Of a stretch of DNA of 64,000 nt, positions 52,569 to 60,792 are shown piece by piece. The notes under the pieces are model-generated. The model saw nothing but the letters and a program-made list of their open reading frames with translations. It was not told the origin of the DNA and searched no databases. The position numbers and the translations under genes are program-made. The stretch comes from Methanoregula sp. (GTDB taxonomy: Archaea; Halobacteriota; Methanomicrobia; Methanomicrobiales; Methanospirillaceae). Numbering within the stretch: position 1 is the stretch's first letter; each line of letters begins with the position of its first letter. The stretch is taken from contig NZ_JALOCH010000001.1 of assembly GCF_023227875.1 (NCBI RefSeq), forward strand, positions 1 through 64,000, given 5' to 3'.

Positions 52569-52916
52569 CTATATCGCCACAGCCGGTTCCGCCCAAGGGT
52601 TCGGGAACCACCGGTTGCATTTCTTGCAGTGCAGCATCGGGCCGGTCTCTGTTGTTCGCCATCGTAATCCACAGTGCGGGCAGGTAAAGGCATGGTCCTT
52701 ACCGTAGTCGTCAACAATCTCTGGCATACCTGTCCACTTTGCTGAGGCATATAGATAGGAGTATCGATCGGGGAACTTTTTATGATGGAGAGCCTCTCTC
52801 ACCCCCCTCCAGCTCGAGTACCGGCTAACCGGGTCCGCGATAGCTCCGGATGCGCATACCTCACGAGGCGTGATAAGGACCATCCCAAAATTTAAGCCAT
52901 GAAAAGGTGAGAGCAC
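52569..52916 (-). CDS. Zinc-ribbon protein, hypothetical
   Basis: 115 residues (or about 104 from the in-frame ATG at 52883). The C-terminal 40 residues contain CPHCGLRWRTTETGPMLHCK with a second Cys pair in HCKKCNRWF, a standard zinc ribbon. The N-terminal part is not recognised. It is divergent from the next gene with 6 bp between the starts. Confidence 0.5.
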   Translation of the reverse strand: MLSPFHGLNFGMVLITPREVCASGAIADPVSRYSSWRGVREALHHKKFPDRYSYLYASAKWTGMPEIVDDYGKDHAFTCPHCGLRWRTTETGPMLHCKKCNRWFPNPWAEPAVAI

Positions 52917-52922
52917 TCGTGT

Positions 52923-53294
52923 ATGCCGGATTCCACAACCCTCCTGTTCGTCTCCAATCTCGACAGCAGGGTGCTGCAGTCACTCCATGATTATTCTTCG
53001 GGCAGGGCGGCTGCTTCCGAGGCGGATCTGTGCGCCCTCACCAGGATCATCTACAGCCCGGTCGGGATAAAGAAAGAGTGGAAACGGTTTTTAAAAGAAT
53101 GCACAATCCCGCCACGGTCCCTTTCCAGGGATGAGTTCACCAAGGAGTTCGGGAACCTCGCGATCACCTTCCCGGTCGTGCTCATAAAGAAAGGCACGGA
53201 ACTCTCGGTCCTCATCAGCACCGAAGAGATCAACCGGTTTGACGACCTCCATGACTTTATCCGCCTTGTCGGGGAACGGATCTCCCTCGTATAA
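52923..53294 (+). CDS. Hypothetical protein
   Basis: 123 residues, soluble, mixed alpha/beta composition. Notable segments are TLLFVSNLDSRVLQSLHDYS, GIKKEWKRFLKECTIP and the final ISTEEINRFDDLHDFIRLVG. No family recognised. Codon use looks like that of neighbouring core genes, and no competing frame has better features. Confidence 0.65.
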   Translation: MPDSTTLLFVSNLDSRVLQSLHDYSSGRAAASEADLCALTRIIYSPVGIKKEWKRFLKECTIPPRSLSRDEFTKEFGNLAITFPVVLIKKGTELSVLISTEEINRFDDLHDFIRLVGERISLV

Positions 53295-53486
53295 TTTTCT
53301 TACCCCGTCCCTGACCCAGAATATTTTCGTCCGGTTAATGATGAGCGACCCGCGCCGACCGGCACGGGGAACCGGACCGGATATTTTCACGTGCGCGGAG
53401 ATGTGCAACGGCTCCGACAGGGGGATACCGGGAATTCCAATCACGCGGAACGGTAATTTTCCACGGTACTGTGGGAAAAGAACTCT

Positions 53487-53503
53487 TGTTTTTTTATAGA
53501 AGA
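53487..53503 (+). promoter_or_regulatory. TATA-like promoter of the PKD protein gene
   Basis: TTGTTTTTTTATAGAAG lies about 45-60 bp before the ATG at 53546. Confidence 0.4.
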
Positions 53504-53545
53504 TTATCCATACTGTCCATCATAGATACTAACTGTGGGAATGAT

Positions 53546-55183
53546 ATGATTACCGATTACCTGCATCAACATGGAAAACATCACTCATCTTCGAAGAAAC
53601 CGGTGGCCGGCACGCGGCTGAAACGGACAACCGTGGACAGGGCCTGGCCCCTGCTCCTGCTCGTTCTCATGATCGTCGCCCTGGTACCGGTGGTCGGCGC
53701 CAGTGTGCCGGAAGCCTCGTTTACCGCGAACCGCACGAGCGGGGAGCAGCCCCTCTCCGTGCAGTTTGTCGATACATCGAGCCATAACCCCACCTCGTGG
53801 TTCTGGTCGTTTGGTGACGGTGCGTCATCGTTAGAGTCGGATCCGGCACATACCTACACGATTGACGGGGACTATACGGTCACCCTGACCGTCACCAATG
53901 CGGATGGCAGCGACACCCTGACCGAAAATGATTATATCACGGTCACAGAGACCCAGGACTCCCCGGTTGCGGCATTCACGTCCTCGCTCACGTCCGGGGT
54001 ATCGCCGCTGACCGTGAATTTCATCGACTCCTCGTCAAACAGCCCGACCTCGTGGATCTGGTCATTTGGTGACGGCGGGACCGCAACGGAGAAGAACCCG
54101 TCGCATACGTATACGACAAAAGGCACCTTCACGGTCACGATGACCGCCACGAACGCCGGTGGCAGCTCAACGGAGACGAAAGTAGGCTATATCAGCGTAA
54201 CCACAGAAACGGCTGCACCGGATGCATCGTTTACCGCCACGACAAAAGAGGGACCGATCCCGCTCACCGTGAAGTTTATCGATACCTCGGCAAACGGCCC
54301 GACCTCGTGGGTCTGGTCATTCGGCGACGGCGACTACGACAGTGCACAGAACCCTACCCATACCTATACCCGGAACGGGACCTATACCGTTACCCTGACT
54401 GCCACGAACTCCAAAGGCAGTTCCACCGCTTCAAAACATGGATATATCGAAGCGGAAGATGCCCTGCCAATCGCCTCCTTTGAAGCGGATAACACCTCGG
54501 GACTCGCCCCGTTTGTTGTGCATTTCACCGACACCTCCCAGAACGCCCCTACCTCGTGGAGCTGGTACTTTGGCGATGAGGAAAGTTCAACGGTCCAGAA
54601 CCCGGTCCACATTTTTGACAGCAGGGGGTCCTATACGATCGTCCTGACCGTAAAGAACAGCAAGGGGTCCAACTCGACGAGCCGGTCAAAGTACATCAAC
54701 GTCACCGGGCGGGTCGCCCCGGAGGCATCCTTCTCCGTTGACACGTCCAGCGGACCGGGCCCGCTGACCGTGCATTTTACCGATACCTCGATCAACAACC
54801 CGACCTCATGGCAGTGGTCGTTCGGTGACGGGTTCTCGACCGCAGAGCAGAACCCGGTCCATACGTATGCCAGTACCGGCACGTTTACCGTGGTCCTGAC
54901 GGTCACCAATACCGAGGGAAGCGATACCGAGACTTCAACAAGTCTCATCACGGTCACGGGGACAACGCCAGAGTCCGCCGCACCCGCCACGCCTGAGGAA
55001 ACCCAGGCCCCGGCCTCCGCAGAAACTCCCGCAGAGAGCACCCCCGGAACCAGCTCCCCGCTTACCTCCGGATGGCTGGTCCCGGCCCTGATCGTTATCA
55101 TCATTGTCGTGGTTGCAGCGATTGTTATCCTCAGGAGAAGGCCCCCGGGAGGCCATTCCGGATCGCGGGGCAGGGATCTCTGA
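53546..55183 (+). CDS. Surface protein with five PKD domains
   Basis: 545 residues from the ATG at 53546 (frame open to 53471). A signal or anchor helix (about 35-55) is followed by five PKD domains, each about 85 residues, opening with PEASFTANRTSG, PVAAFTSSLTSG, PDASFTATTKEG, PIASFEADNTSG and PEASFSVDTSSG, and containing WSFGDG (fourth: WYFGDE). An Ala/Pro/Thr/Glu-rich stalk and a C-terminal membrane helix with LRRR follow. PKD proteins contribute to the methanogen cell surface or bind polysaccharides; no enzyme domain is present. Confidence 0.9.
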   Translation: MITDYLHQHGKHHSSSKKPVAGTRLKRTTVDRAWPLLLLVLMIVALVPVVGASVPEASFTANRTSGEQPLSVQFVDTSSHNPTSWFWSFGDGASSLESDPAHTYTIDGDYTVTLTVTNADGSDTLTENDYITVTETQDSPVAAFTSSLTSGVSPLTVNFIDSSSNSPTSWIWSFGDGGTATEKNPSHTYTTKGTFTVTMTATNAGGSSTETKVGYISVTTETAAPDASFTATTKEGPIPLTVKFIDTSANGPTSWVWSFGDGDYDSAQNPTHTYTRNGTYTVTLTATNSKGSSTASKHGYIEAEDALPIASFEADNTSGLAPFVVHFTDTSQNAPTSWSWYFGDEESSTVQNPVHIFDSRGSYTIVLTVKNSKGSNSTSRSKYINVTGRVAPEASFSVDTSSGPGPLTVHFTDTSINNPTSWQWSFGDGFSTAEQNPVHTYASTGTFTVVLTVTNTEGSDTETSTSLITVTGTTPESAAPATPEETQAPASAETPAESTPGTSSPLTSGWLVPALIVIIIVVVAAIVILRRRPPGGHSGSRGRDL

Positions 55184-55303
55184 TCCGGCGCTCCCTTTTT
55201 TCGCATACCCTTTTTGAGATAATCTTCTCCTCCCGGTTCCCCAGACATTAAGACCCGGGACAACGAATAATCAGCAACACTTCCCAACCCGCAGAACAGC
55301 ATC

Positions 55304-56932
55304 ATGAACCAGGTCTATCTTTTCGGTCATCGCCAGCCTGATACGGACAGTATCGCGAGCGTCATCGGGTACGCGGAGTACCTGAATACCGCGGAGCCCG
55401 GGAAATATATCCCGGCCCGGTGCGGCGAGCTGAACCCCGAATCCCGTTACATGCTCGAACGGTTCGGTATCAACGCGCCGGTCCTTGTTGATTCGGTTGA
55501 GCCCCGGCTTTCCGACATCGCATACAAACCGGTCTTCTCGCTCCCGCAGGACGTCCCGACCGTTGACGTTGCCACGCTGATGGCAAAGGAAGGGATACGG
55601 AACGTGGTCATCACCGATGCAGCGGACCGGCCGGTCGGCATGGTGGGCGAGCACGCGCTTGCGAATGCCTATATCCAGAAAATCCATCTCTCCGAGCTGA
55701 CGGTCACGCCCATACCTGTCGGGACGCTTGCACGGATCCTGAACGCGGCGATCATCGTTGCCGCACACGAGACGCTTGAAGGCCGGGTCTATATCTCCAT
55801 CGATGCCCTGCATGTCACGCTCGCGAAGATGACGAAGAACGATATCGCGGTGGTCGGCGACGATGAACCCGTCCAGCTGGCTTTCATCTCCGCAGGGATC
55901 GCCTGCCTGATCATTGCCGAAGGCGCTCCCGCTGGCGAACGGGTCTCCGTGGAGGCAGGGAAACGCGGCGTCACGCTCCTTTCTACCGACCTCGACGCGT
56001 TCGGTGTCGGCAAGATGATCAACCTTTCCCTCCCGGCCCGGGAAGTGATGGAGACCGAGATGCCGGTCCTCACGCTCGATGACACCCTGGCCCGGGCCCG
56101 GAAGGTGGTCTCGTCTTCAAAATTCCGGGCTGCCTGTGTTGTGACGCGGGAAGGCACCATTGCCGGGGTACTGACCCGGACAACGCTCCTTGACGATGTG
56201 AGGAAACCCGTCATCCTCCTCGACCACAATGAGTCCTCGCAGGCAGTGAGCGGGATCGAAGAGGCAGAGGTCATCGAGATCATCGACCACCACCGGCTCG
56301 GGACGATCACCACGTTAAAACCGATCCGGTTCCTGAACGACCCGGTGGGGTCGACGTCGACCATTATTGCCCTGAAGTTCCTCGAGTCCGGGCAGACTCC
56401 CTCAGGAGCCGTTGCCGGCGCCCTCCTCTGCGGCATCCTCTCCGATACCCTTGCGTTACGGATGTCAACGACCACCGGGAGCGATACCCGGGCCGTTGGG
56501 TTCCTCGCGAAGGTGGCCGGAGAGAACGCCGATGAGCTGGGAAATGACCTGCTGGAGCAGGGCATGGACCTCACGGGCGCAACGCTTGAAACGATCCTTG
56601 CCCGGGACACAAAAGAGTTCGACCTGTCCGGCAGGAACGTGCTCATCTCGCAGGTCATGGTCCCGTCGTTTGCGTGGAACACTGACCGGGCGGGAGAGAT
56701 ACAGGCAGAGCTCGCAACGATGAAGACAAAGACCGGTGCGGACCTGGTCCTTGTCCTGTTCACCAGCGTGCTGGACAATGCCAGCGATTGTTACGGCGAA
56801 GCGGACCCGGACCTGCTCCTCGCAGTCTTCGAAAAGTCCCTGCCGGTCCACCTTGACGGTGTCATGTCCCGGAAGAAAGATTTCCTCCCCTGGCTCGGGG
56901 CACGCCTCCACACGTTGTCCGGGTCCGGATGA
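55304..56932 (+). CDS. ppaC: Manganese-dependent inorganic pyrophosphatase (family II) with CBS domains
   Basis: 542 residues. The DHH-type catalytic domain has GHRQPDTDSIAS (7-18) at the start, the DHNE motif and EIIDHHRLG in the middle, and the DHHA2 domain at the C-terminus ending SRKKDFLPWLG. About 250 residues are inserted after the first ~65: CBS, DRTGG-like and CBS elements, which in characterised family II enzymes bind adenine nucleotides and adjust activity. It hydrolyses pyrophosphate to drive biosynthesis. The gene stands alone behind the PKD gene. Confidence 0.94.
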   Translation: MNQVYLFGHRQPDTDSIASVIGYAEYLNTAEPGKYIPARCGELNPESRYMLERFGINAPVLVDSVEPRLSDIAYKPVFSLPQDVPTVDVATLMAKEGIRNVVITDAADRPVGMVGEHALANAYIQKIHLSELTVTPIPVGTLARILNAAIIVAAHETLEGRVYISIDALHVTLAKMTKNDIAVVGDDEPVQLAFISAGIACLIIAEGAPAGERVSVEAGKRGVTLLSTDLDAFGVGKMINLSLPAREVMETEMPVLTLDDTLARARKVVSSSKFRAACVVTREGTIAGVLTRTTLLDDVRKPVILLDHNESSQAVSGIEEAEVIEIIDHHRLGTITTLKPIRFLNDPVGSTSTIIALKFLESGQTPSGAVAGALLCGILSDTLALRMSTTTGSDTRAVGFLAKVAGENADELGNDLLEQGMDLTGATLETILARDTKEFDLSGRNVLISQVMVPSFAWNTDRAGEIQAELATMKTKTGADLVLVLFTSVLDNASDCYGEADPDLLLAVFEKSLPVHLDGVMSRKKDFLPWLGARLHTLSGSG

Positions 56933-57285
56933 GTTTTAGAGGGAATTGCAGTTTCATACATCTCTTTATCGTCTCACCCGCCAAGTAAGCATCACCCTAT
57001 GCAAAATACTGTAAAAAATATAAAGATCATCCGTGACTAGTTGAGCAGGATCGGTATCGGGGAAAAGAACCTTGACGATGCGGCCATTCTCGCATCGTAC
57101 GGTATCAACCAGAAAGGCAACCTTTGTTCGGTTTCCAAAGTCCATTAATTTTAATTTTTAACGGTTGGCTGATCAGGCTGGCATGCGATCACCACCTACT
57201 CTCATGTATCTCCGGGTGGGTCATGGACGGTTTTTTTAACCTTGCGGAGAAATCATGGTACCGCAAATGGTTCCCGTAAGGTGAA
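56933..57285. other. Intergenic region with a short interrupted ORF
   Basis: 353 bp. It holds the interrupted 49-codon frame (56999-57148), an AT-rich stretch (57140-57165) and the leader of the lipoprotein gene at 57286. Nothing else is seen. Confidence 0.45.
56999..57148 (+). pseudogene. Short ORF interrupted by an in-frame TAG
   Basis: From ATG 56999 the frame reads MQNTVKNIKIIRD, meets TAG at 57038-57040, then continues LSRIGIGEKNLDDAAILASY and GINQKGNLCSVSKVH to a TAA at 57146. The downstream part has plausible protein composition. It could be a gene remnant, a short protein starting at the TTG at 57041, or chance. Confidence 0.3.
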
Positions 57286-57840
57286 ATGATGAAGACAATA
57301 GCACTGTTCGTTATCACGGTTTGCATCCTGGTCATTGCCGGCTGCACGGCACCGGCATCCGGTCCTGCCACCACCACAACCCCTACAGGCACTCCCACCG
57401 GGAATGTGCTCCCCATGAATACGCACACAACGCTGGGGTCCGGCAACAAGACGGTTGAGGTATACGTCCACAGCTTTGAGCTGGGCGAGGAGCGGAACGG
57501 TACGCGGGATGTCACGGTCTATGTGGCTGCCCGCAATACCGGCACCGAGCCCGTCATGATGGTCTGGTTCAGCAAACTGACCGACAATACCGGGACCTCG
57601 CATGGTGGCATCGGCCTGTCCCACGATGGAACCGGGGCCCGCAGCGGGTGGATCCTGCCGAACATGACCGAAGCGGCACGGGATTATGTCACCATCACGT
57701 CGAACCAGGACTTGCTCCAGCTCTCGAACGGAGCCGTGCTGGACGTGTACTTCATGGACAAGCCAACGGAAGACACGGTTGTGTCCAATATCCCGGACTA
57801 CCATGTTACCTGGATGATTGATCCGGGTGCCATTTTCTGA
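57286..57840 (+). CDS. Secreted lipoprotein, hypothetical
   Basis: 184 residues. Signal sequence with lipobox IAGC (Cys about 20), a Thr/Pro/Gly-rich linker (20-40), then one beta-rich domain (about 55-184) with the pattern NKTVEVYVHSFELGEERNGT and DVTVYVAARNTGTEPVMMVW, reminiscent of the DUF4352-like telokin/Ig fold of surface lipoproteins. No catalytic residues seen. AGGTGA precedes the start at close spacing. Confidence 0.75.
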   Translation: MMKTIALFVITVCILVIAGCTAPASGPATTTTPTGTPTGNVLPMNTHTTLGSGNKTVEVYVHSFELGEERNGTRDVTVYVAARNTGTEPVMMVWFSKLTDNTGTSHGGIGLSHDGTGARSGWILPNMTEAARDYVTITSNQDLLQLSNGAVLDVYFMDKPTEDTVVSNIPDYHVTWMIDPGAIF

Positions 57841-57944
57841 TTATTTCACCATCCAGATAACCACCAGAAAACGTGCGGGGATTTTCCCGCCCGATTCTTT
57901 TCCCATCGCAATTTATTTCGTCACCGACCCACGATGCACACGTG

Positions 57945-58217
57945 ATGCGCTGGTGTCATTATTGCCAAAAGATCCTAAAGGAAGTCCCGTTCACGTGCCA
58001 GCGGTGCGGACACATCTTCTGCTTTGACCATTTCGTTCCGGAGAACCACCGCTGCTCACGGCTCCACCAGTATGACCATCAGCCCCATCTTAAAATCTGC
58101 CGGAACTGCAGGCGTGACCTGAAAGTGGGAGCGGTCCCCTGTCACCGGTGCGGCAGGCTCCTCTGCGATCACTGCCGGTTGCCGGAGAACCACGTGTGCC
58201 GGGATAAAACCGGGTAG
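57945..58217 (+). CDS. Double AN1-type zinc finger protein
   Basis: 90 residues from the ATG at 57945. Two zinc-finger modules follow each other: CHYCQKILKEVPFTCQRCGH with FCFDHFVPENHRC, and CRNCRRDLKVGAVPCHRCGR with LLCDHCRLPENHVC. The first matches the AN1 pattern (C-x2-C, C-x-x-C, C-x2-H, H-x-C); the second has C-x2-C in place of C-x2-H. AN1 fingers bind proteins, often in ubiquitin or stress pathways in eukaryotes; the archaeal partner is unknown. The frame extends upstream to 57873 without features. Confidence 0.85.
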   Translation: MRWCHYCQKILKEVPFTCQRCGHIFCFDHFVPENHRCSRLHQYDHQPHLKICRNCRRDLKVGAVPCHRCGRLLCDHCRLPENHVCRDKTG

Positions 58218-58275
58218 TCATCCAGCCTATCTCAATTCAAAATTATTGTATATTATATGGATTATATACAGGAAC

Positions 58276-58878
58276 ATGTACGAGAACCTGATCTTTCCTC
58301 TCGTTGTTCTCATCTTCCTTGTTTTTGTCCTTATCATCCCGGTGCTCCTGTACAGGGGCCTGAAGAAGCTTGCAGATCCTGTGCCTCCCTGGATTCCTGT
58401 CGGTCTCGCGATCGTGACCTTGTTTTTACTTGCGGTTCTCCAGCGGGCTGACAAGGTACTTGACCTTGGTGCGCTGACCGGGACAACCGTCATGTTCGCT
58501 CTCATGTTCCTGCTCGTGTCGCTTGCCGTTGTCACCCCGTATTTTTATTTTGAGAAGAAGACCGGCACCGACGCGCCCTGGCTCATATTCTCCCTGTTAT
58601 CCTTCGTCGGGTGTTGCCTGTTCTTTTATACGACCATGGCCGAGTTATTGCATGGAATGCCGCTCCCCCTGTTCAACTCCCGGATGCCGGGGTCGGGGTG
58701 GTTTCTCGACACGATCATCTCTGCCCTTTCGCTGAATGAATTCGTGTATGCTTTCGAGTCCCCGGTCTATCTCATCGGTCTCGCAATTTGTTTGTACCTT
58801 GATGTGCTTGTCATCGCCGCGATGTACTATGCAGTCCTGAATATGGCGACCGCCATGAGCCAACAGAAAAACAGGTAA
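58276..58878 (+). CDS. Polytopic membrane protein (paralogue of 43317-43928)
   Basis: About 200 residues from the ATG at 58276 (frame open to 58246). Five or six membrane helices with short loops. IPVLLYRGLKKLADPVPPWI matches the same segment of the protein at 43317. AT-rich DNA (58235-58265) upstream probably holds the promoter. Function unknown. Confidence 0.7.
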   Translation: MYENLIFPLVVLIFLVFVLIIPVLLYRGLKKLADPVPPWIPVGLAIVTLFLLAVLQRADKVLDLGALTGTTVMFALMFLLVSLAVVTPYFYFEKKTGTDAPWLIFSLLSFVGCCLFFYTTMAELLHGMPLPLFNSRMPGSGWFLDTIISALSLNEFVYAFESPVYLIGLAICLYLDVLVIAAMYYAVLNMATAMSQQKNR

Positions 58879-59008
58879 ATCGGGGAGATGCTCAAGCCTG
58901 TGGCATAACTGCTGTTCCGACAGCCCGAAAAGATCAATCCTGCCGGATTTTTATAAGATCATGCCTCACCGGGAATACGCCGGACAATACGGTAACAGGT
59001 GAAAAAAG

Positions 59009-59665
59009 ATGGATATTGGAAACATGATTGGCGACTCCTTTGCCTATGCAAAGGATTCAGTAACAGGCAAATGGATGCAGTGGCTGCTGCTCATCATCGC
59101 AACCGTCCTCCTTACCCTGCCGCTTCTCGGCTACTCGCTCAAGATGCTCCGCGGCGAGAAGCCGGCACCGGAAGTAAATGACTGGGGCACCCTCTTCGTT
59201 GACGGTATCAAGTACTTTATCGTTACGCTCATCTGGTGTATCCCGGCGATTATCGTCCTCGTTTTCACGATTGGCATAGGAGCTGTAGCACTGGTAAGTC
59301 AACCTGAAGCAGCGATCGGCGCCATCGGCGGCATGCTCGTCGGGCTCCTCATCGTTGCGATCGTTGCGATCATCACGGGGCTTCTCGGCACCATCGGCAT
59401 CATCCGGTTCGCACGGACCGGCAGCATGGGAGAGGCGTTCAACTTCAGCGCGATCCTCGAGACCATCGGCAAGATCGGCTGGGTCAGTTACATTATCGCC
59501 GTGATCGTCATAATGATCATCCAGGTCATTTTCTTCGCCGTTATCGGTATCCTGTCAGTGGTCCCCTACCTGGACATCGTCCTGGAACTCCTCCTCCTTG
59601 CTCCGCTGACCATCTTCGAGTCCCGGTACCTCTGCCTGGTCTACGATGCGGCCGGTACGGCATAA
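59009..59665 (+). CDS. DUF4013-like membrane protein
   Basis: 218 residues. After an amphipathic N-terminus (MDIGNMIGDSFAYAKDSVTG) come about five or six membrane helices, including the PLLGYSLKMLRGEKPAPEVN, DWGTLFVDGIKYFIVTLIW stretch and FAVIGILSVVPYLDIVLELL. This pattern (GY-MLRG-EPAPE--DW--LF-DG-K) is that of DUF4013, an integral membrane family of unknown function in archaea and bacteria. Confidence 0.85.
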   Translation: MDIGNMIGDSFAYAKDSVTGKWMQWLLLIIATVLLTLPLLGYSLKMLRGEKPAPEVNDWGTLFVDGIKYFIVTLIWCIPAIIVLVFTIGIGAVALVSQPEAAIGAIGGMLVGLLIVAIVAIITGLLGTIGIIRFARTGSMGEAFNFSAILETIGKIGWVSYIIAVIVIMIIQVIFFAVIGILSVVPYLDIVLELLLLAPLTIFESRYLCLVYDAAGTA

Positions 59666-59762
59666 TACCAAAACCCTGTCAGATTTTTTTTTTACACCGT
59701 CATGGAGGACCTGAGGAAATTCTCCAGCCCGTTTTATATCATGGCCCATTACAGCCCCGCTC

Positions 59763-59957
59763 TTATCCGGTCCTGAGCAGGTACATGATCCCGAGATTTG
59801 CAATCCCAAGGCCGCAGATCAGGAAAAATTTGAGCCAGGTCCAGTCCTCAAAGAACGGGGCCGTGAAGACAATGACCAGCAGGACCGCGAGGAGAAGAGT
59901 GAAACCTGCCACGTACTTCCCGGACCGGGATGGTTTTTTCTGACGGGTTTTTATCAC
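59763..59957 (-). CDS. Small two-helix membrane protein
   Basis: 64 residues: a basic N-terminus (MIKTRQKKPSRSGK) and two hydrophobic helices (about 16-32 and 41-60). No family recognised. It stands alone between genes on the plus strand. Confidence 0.55.
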   Translation of the reverse strand: MIKTRQKKPSRSGKYVAGFTLLLAVLLVIVFTAPFFEDWTWLKFFLICGLGIANLGIMYLLRTG

Positions 59958-60110
59958 ACAGGACGGTTCTGTTCCGGAAGATAATGAGCATTTTGACGGG
60001 ATTGCAGGACATCGCCGGCCGGCAGGAGAACCTGCCTGACCGTCCCACTTTCACACCCCGCCTGCCAGCAGTTCATCCTCACGGACTGCCAACGGAGATG
60101 CGGTGATGAC

Positions 60111-60389
60111 ATGCGAAGAACGGAACTGGACCCGCTGATCTTCCGGTGGAAGAAGACCACCCGTGCGCTGAAACTCCATGAACAGCCGTACGGGAAGTAC
60201 ATCACGGACATCCTTGAACGGCGGACCGATGCGGAACTGGCACGTTTCTCCGACCCGGTCGAGGCGGCGGCATTTTTCTGCCTGCTCGACCTCGTGAGGA
60301 GGAGCTGGCCGCCGGGAGCGTTCCCTGTCGGCAATCCGGCGGGCATACCGGGACAATCCACGCTCGTACCCGGGTATTCCGGTCCGTGA
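60111..60389 (+). CDS. Small hypothetical protein
   Basis: 92 residues, soluble: a basic helical N-terminus (LIFRWKKTTRALKLHEQPYG) and a helical centre (EAAAFFCLLDLVRRSW), with a Gly/Pro-rich tail. GGTGATG precedes the ATG at 60111 at close spacing. No family recognised. The same DNA is also open on the minus strand, which has less plausible composition. Confidence 0.5.
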   Translation: MRRTELDPLIFRWKKTTRALKLHEQPYGKYITDILERRTDAELARFSDPVEAAAFFCLLDLVRRSWPPGAFPVGNPAGIPGQSTLVPGYSGP

Positions 60390-60422
60390 CAGTAATAAGA
60401 GCGTTAAAAAAAAAGTGCTGGG

Positions 60423-60791
60423 TTAGTGCCCGGGCTTCTTGTACACTTTTTCCGGGTCAAAGACTTTCGTGCCGATCACGGTACCGTCAAGCGTACGGTA
60501 GAAACAGGTCCGGTATCCTGTGTGGCAGGCAGCGCCGGTCTGCTCTACTTCGTAGACAAGGCAGTCCTCGTCGCAGTCTGCAAGGACCCTCACCACTTTC
60601 TGGAAGTGGCCGCTCTCCTCGCCCTTCTTCCAGAGCTTCTTCCTGCTCCTGCTGTAGTAGTGGGCAAAGCCGGTCTCCTGCGTGAGGCGGACCGCCTCGT
60701 CATTCGCATACGCCATCATCAGCACGTCCCGGCTTGTCGCGTCCTGCACGATGACCGGGATCAGCCCGTCGACAAATTTCAGGTTAAGCAT
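60423..60791 (-). CDS. hisI: Phosphoribosyl-AMP cyclohydrolase
   Basis: 122 residues from the ATG at 60791, which has GGAGGAT eight bases upstream (the frame also has an ATG at 60809). It performs the third step of histidine synthesis, opening the purine ring of phosphoribosyl-AMP. MAYANDEAVRLTQETGFAHY, SRSRKKLWKKGEESGH and the metal-binding ADCDEDCLVYEVEQTGAACH are the family signatures. This is the stand-alone form without the HisE domain. It starts two bases after the stop of the prepilin peptidase gene. Confidence 0.96.
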   Translation of the reverse strand: MLNLKFVDGLIPVIVQDATSRDVLMMAYANDEAVRLTQETGFAHYYSRSRKKLWKKGEESGHFQKVVRVLADCDEDCLVYEVEQTGAACHTGYRTCFYRTLDGTVIGTKVFDPEKVYKKPGH

Positions 60792-60792
60792 A

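Noticed and set aside
57038..57040. Pyrrolysine codon (TAG)
   Set aside because: The frame is only 49 codons, has no recognised family, and no pyl gene is in the window.
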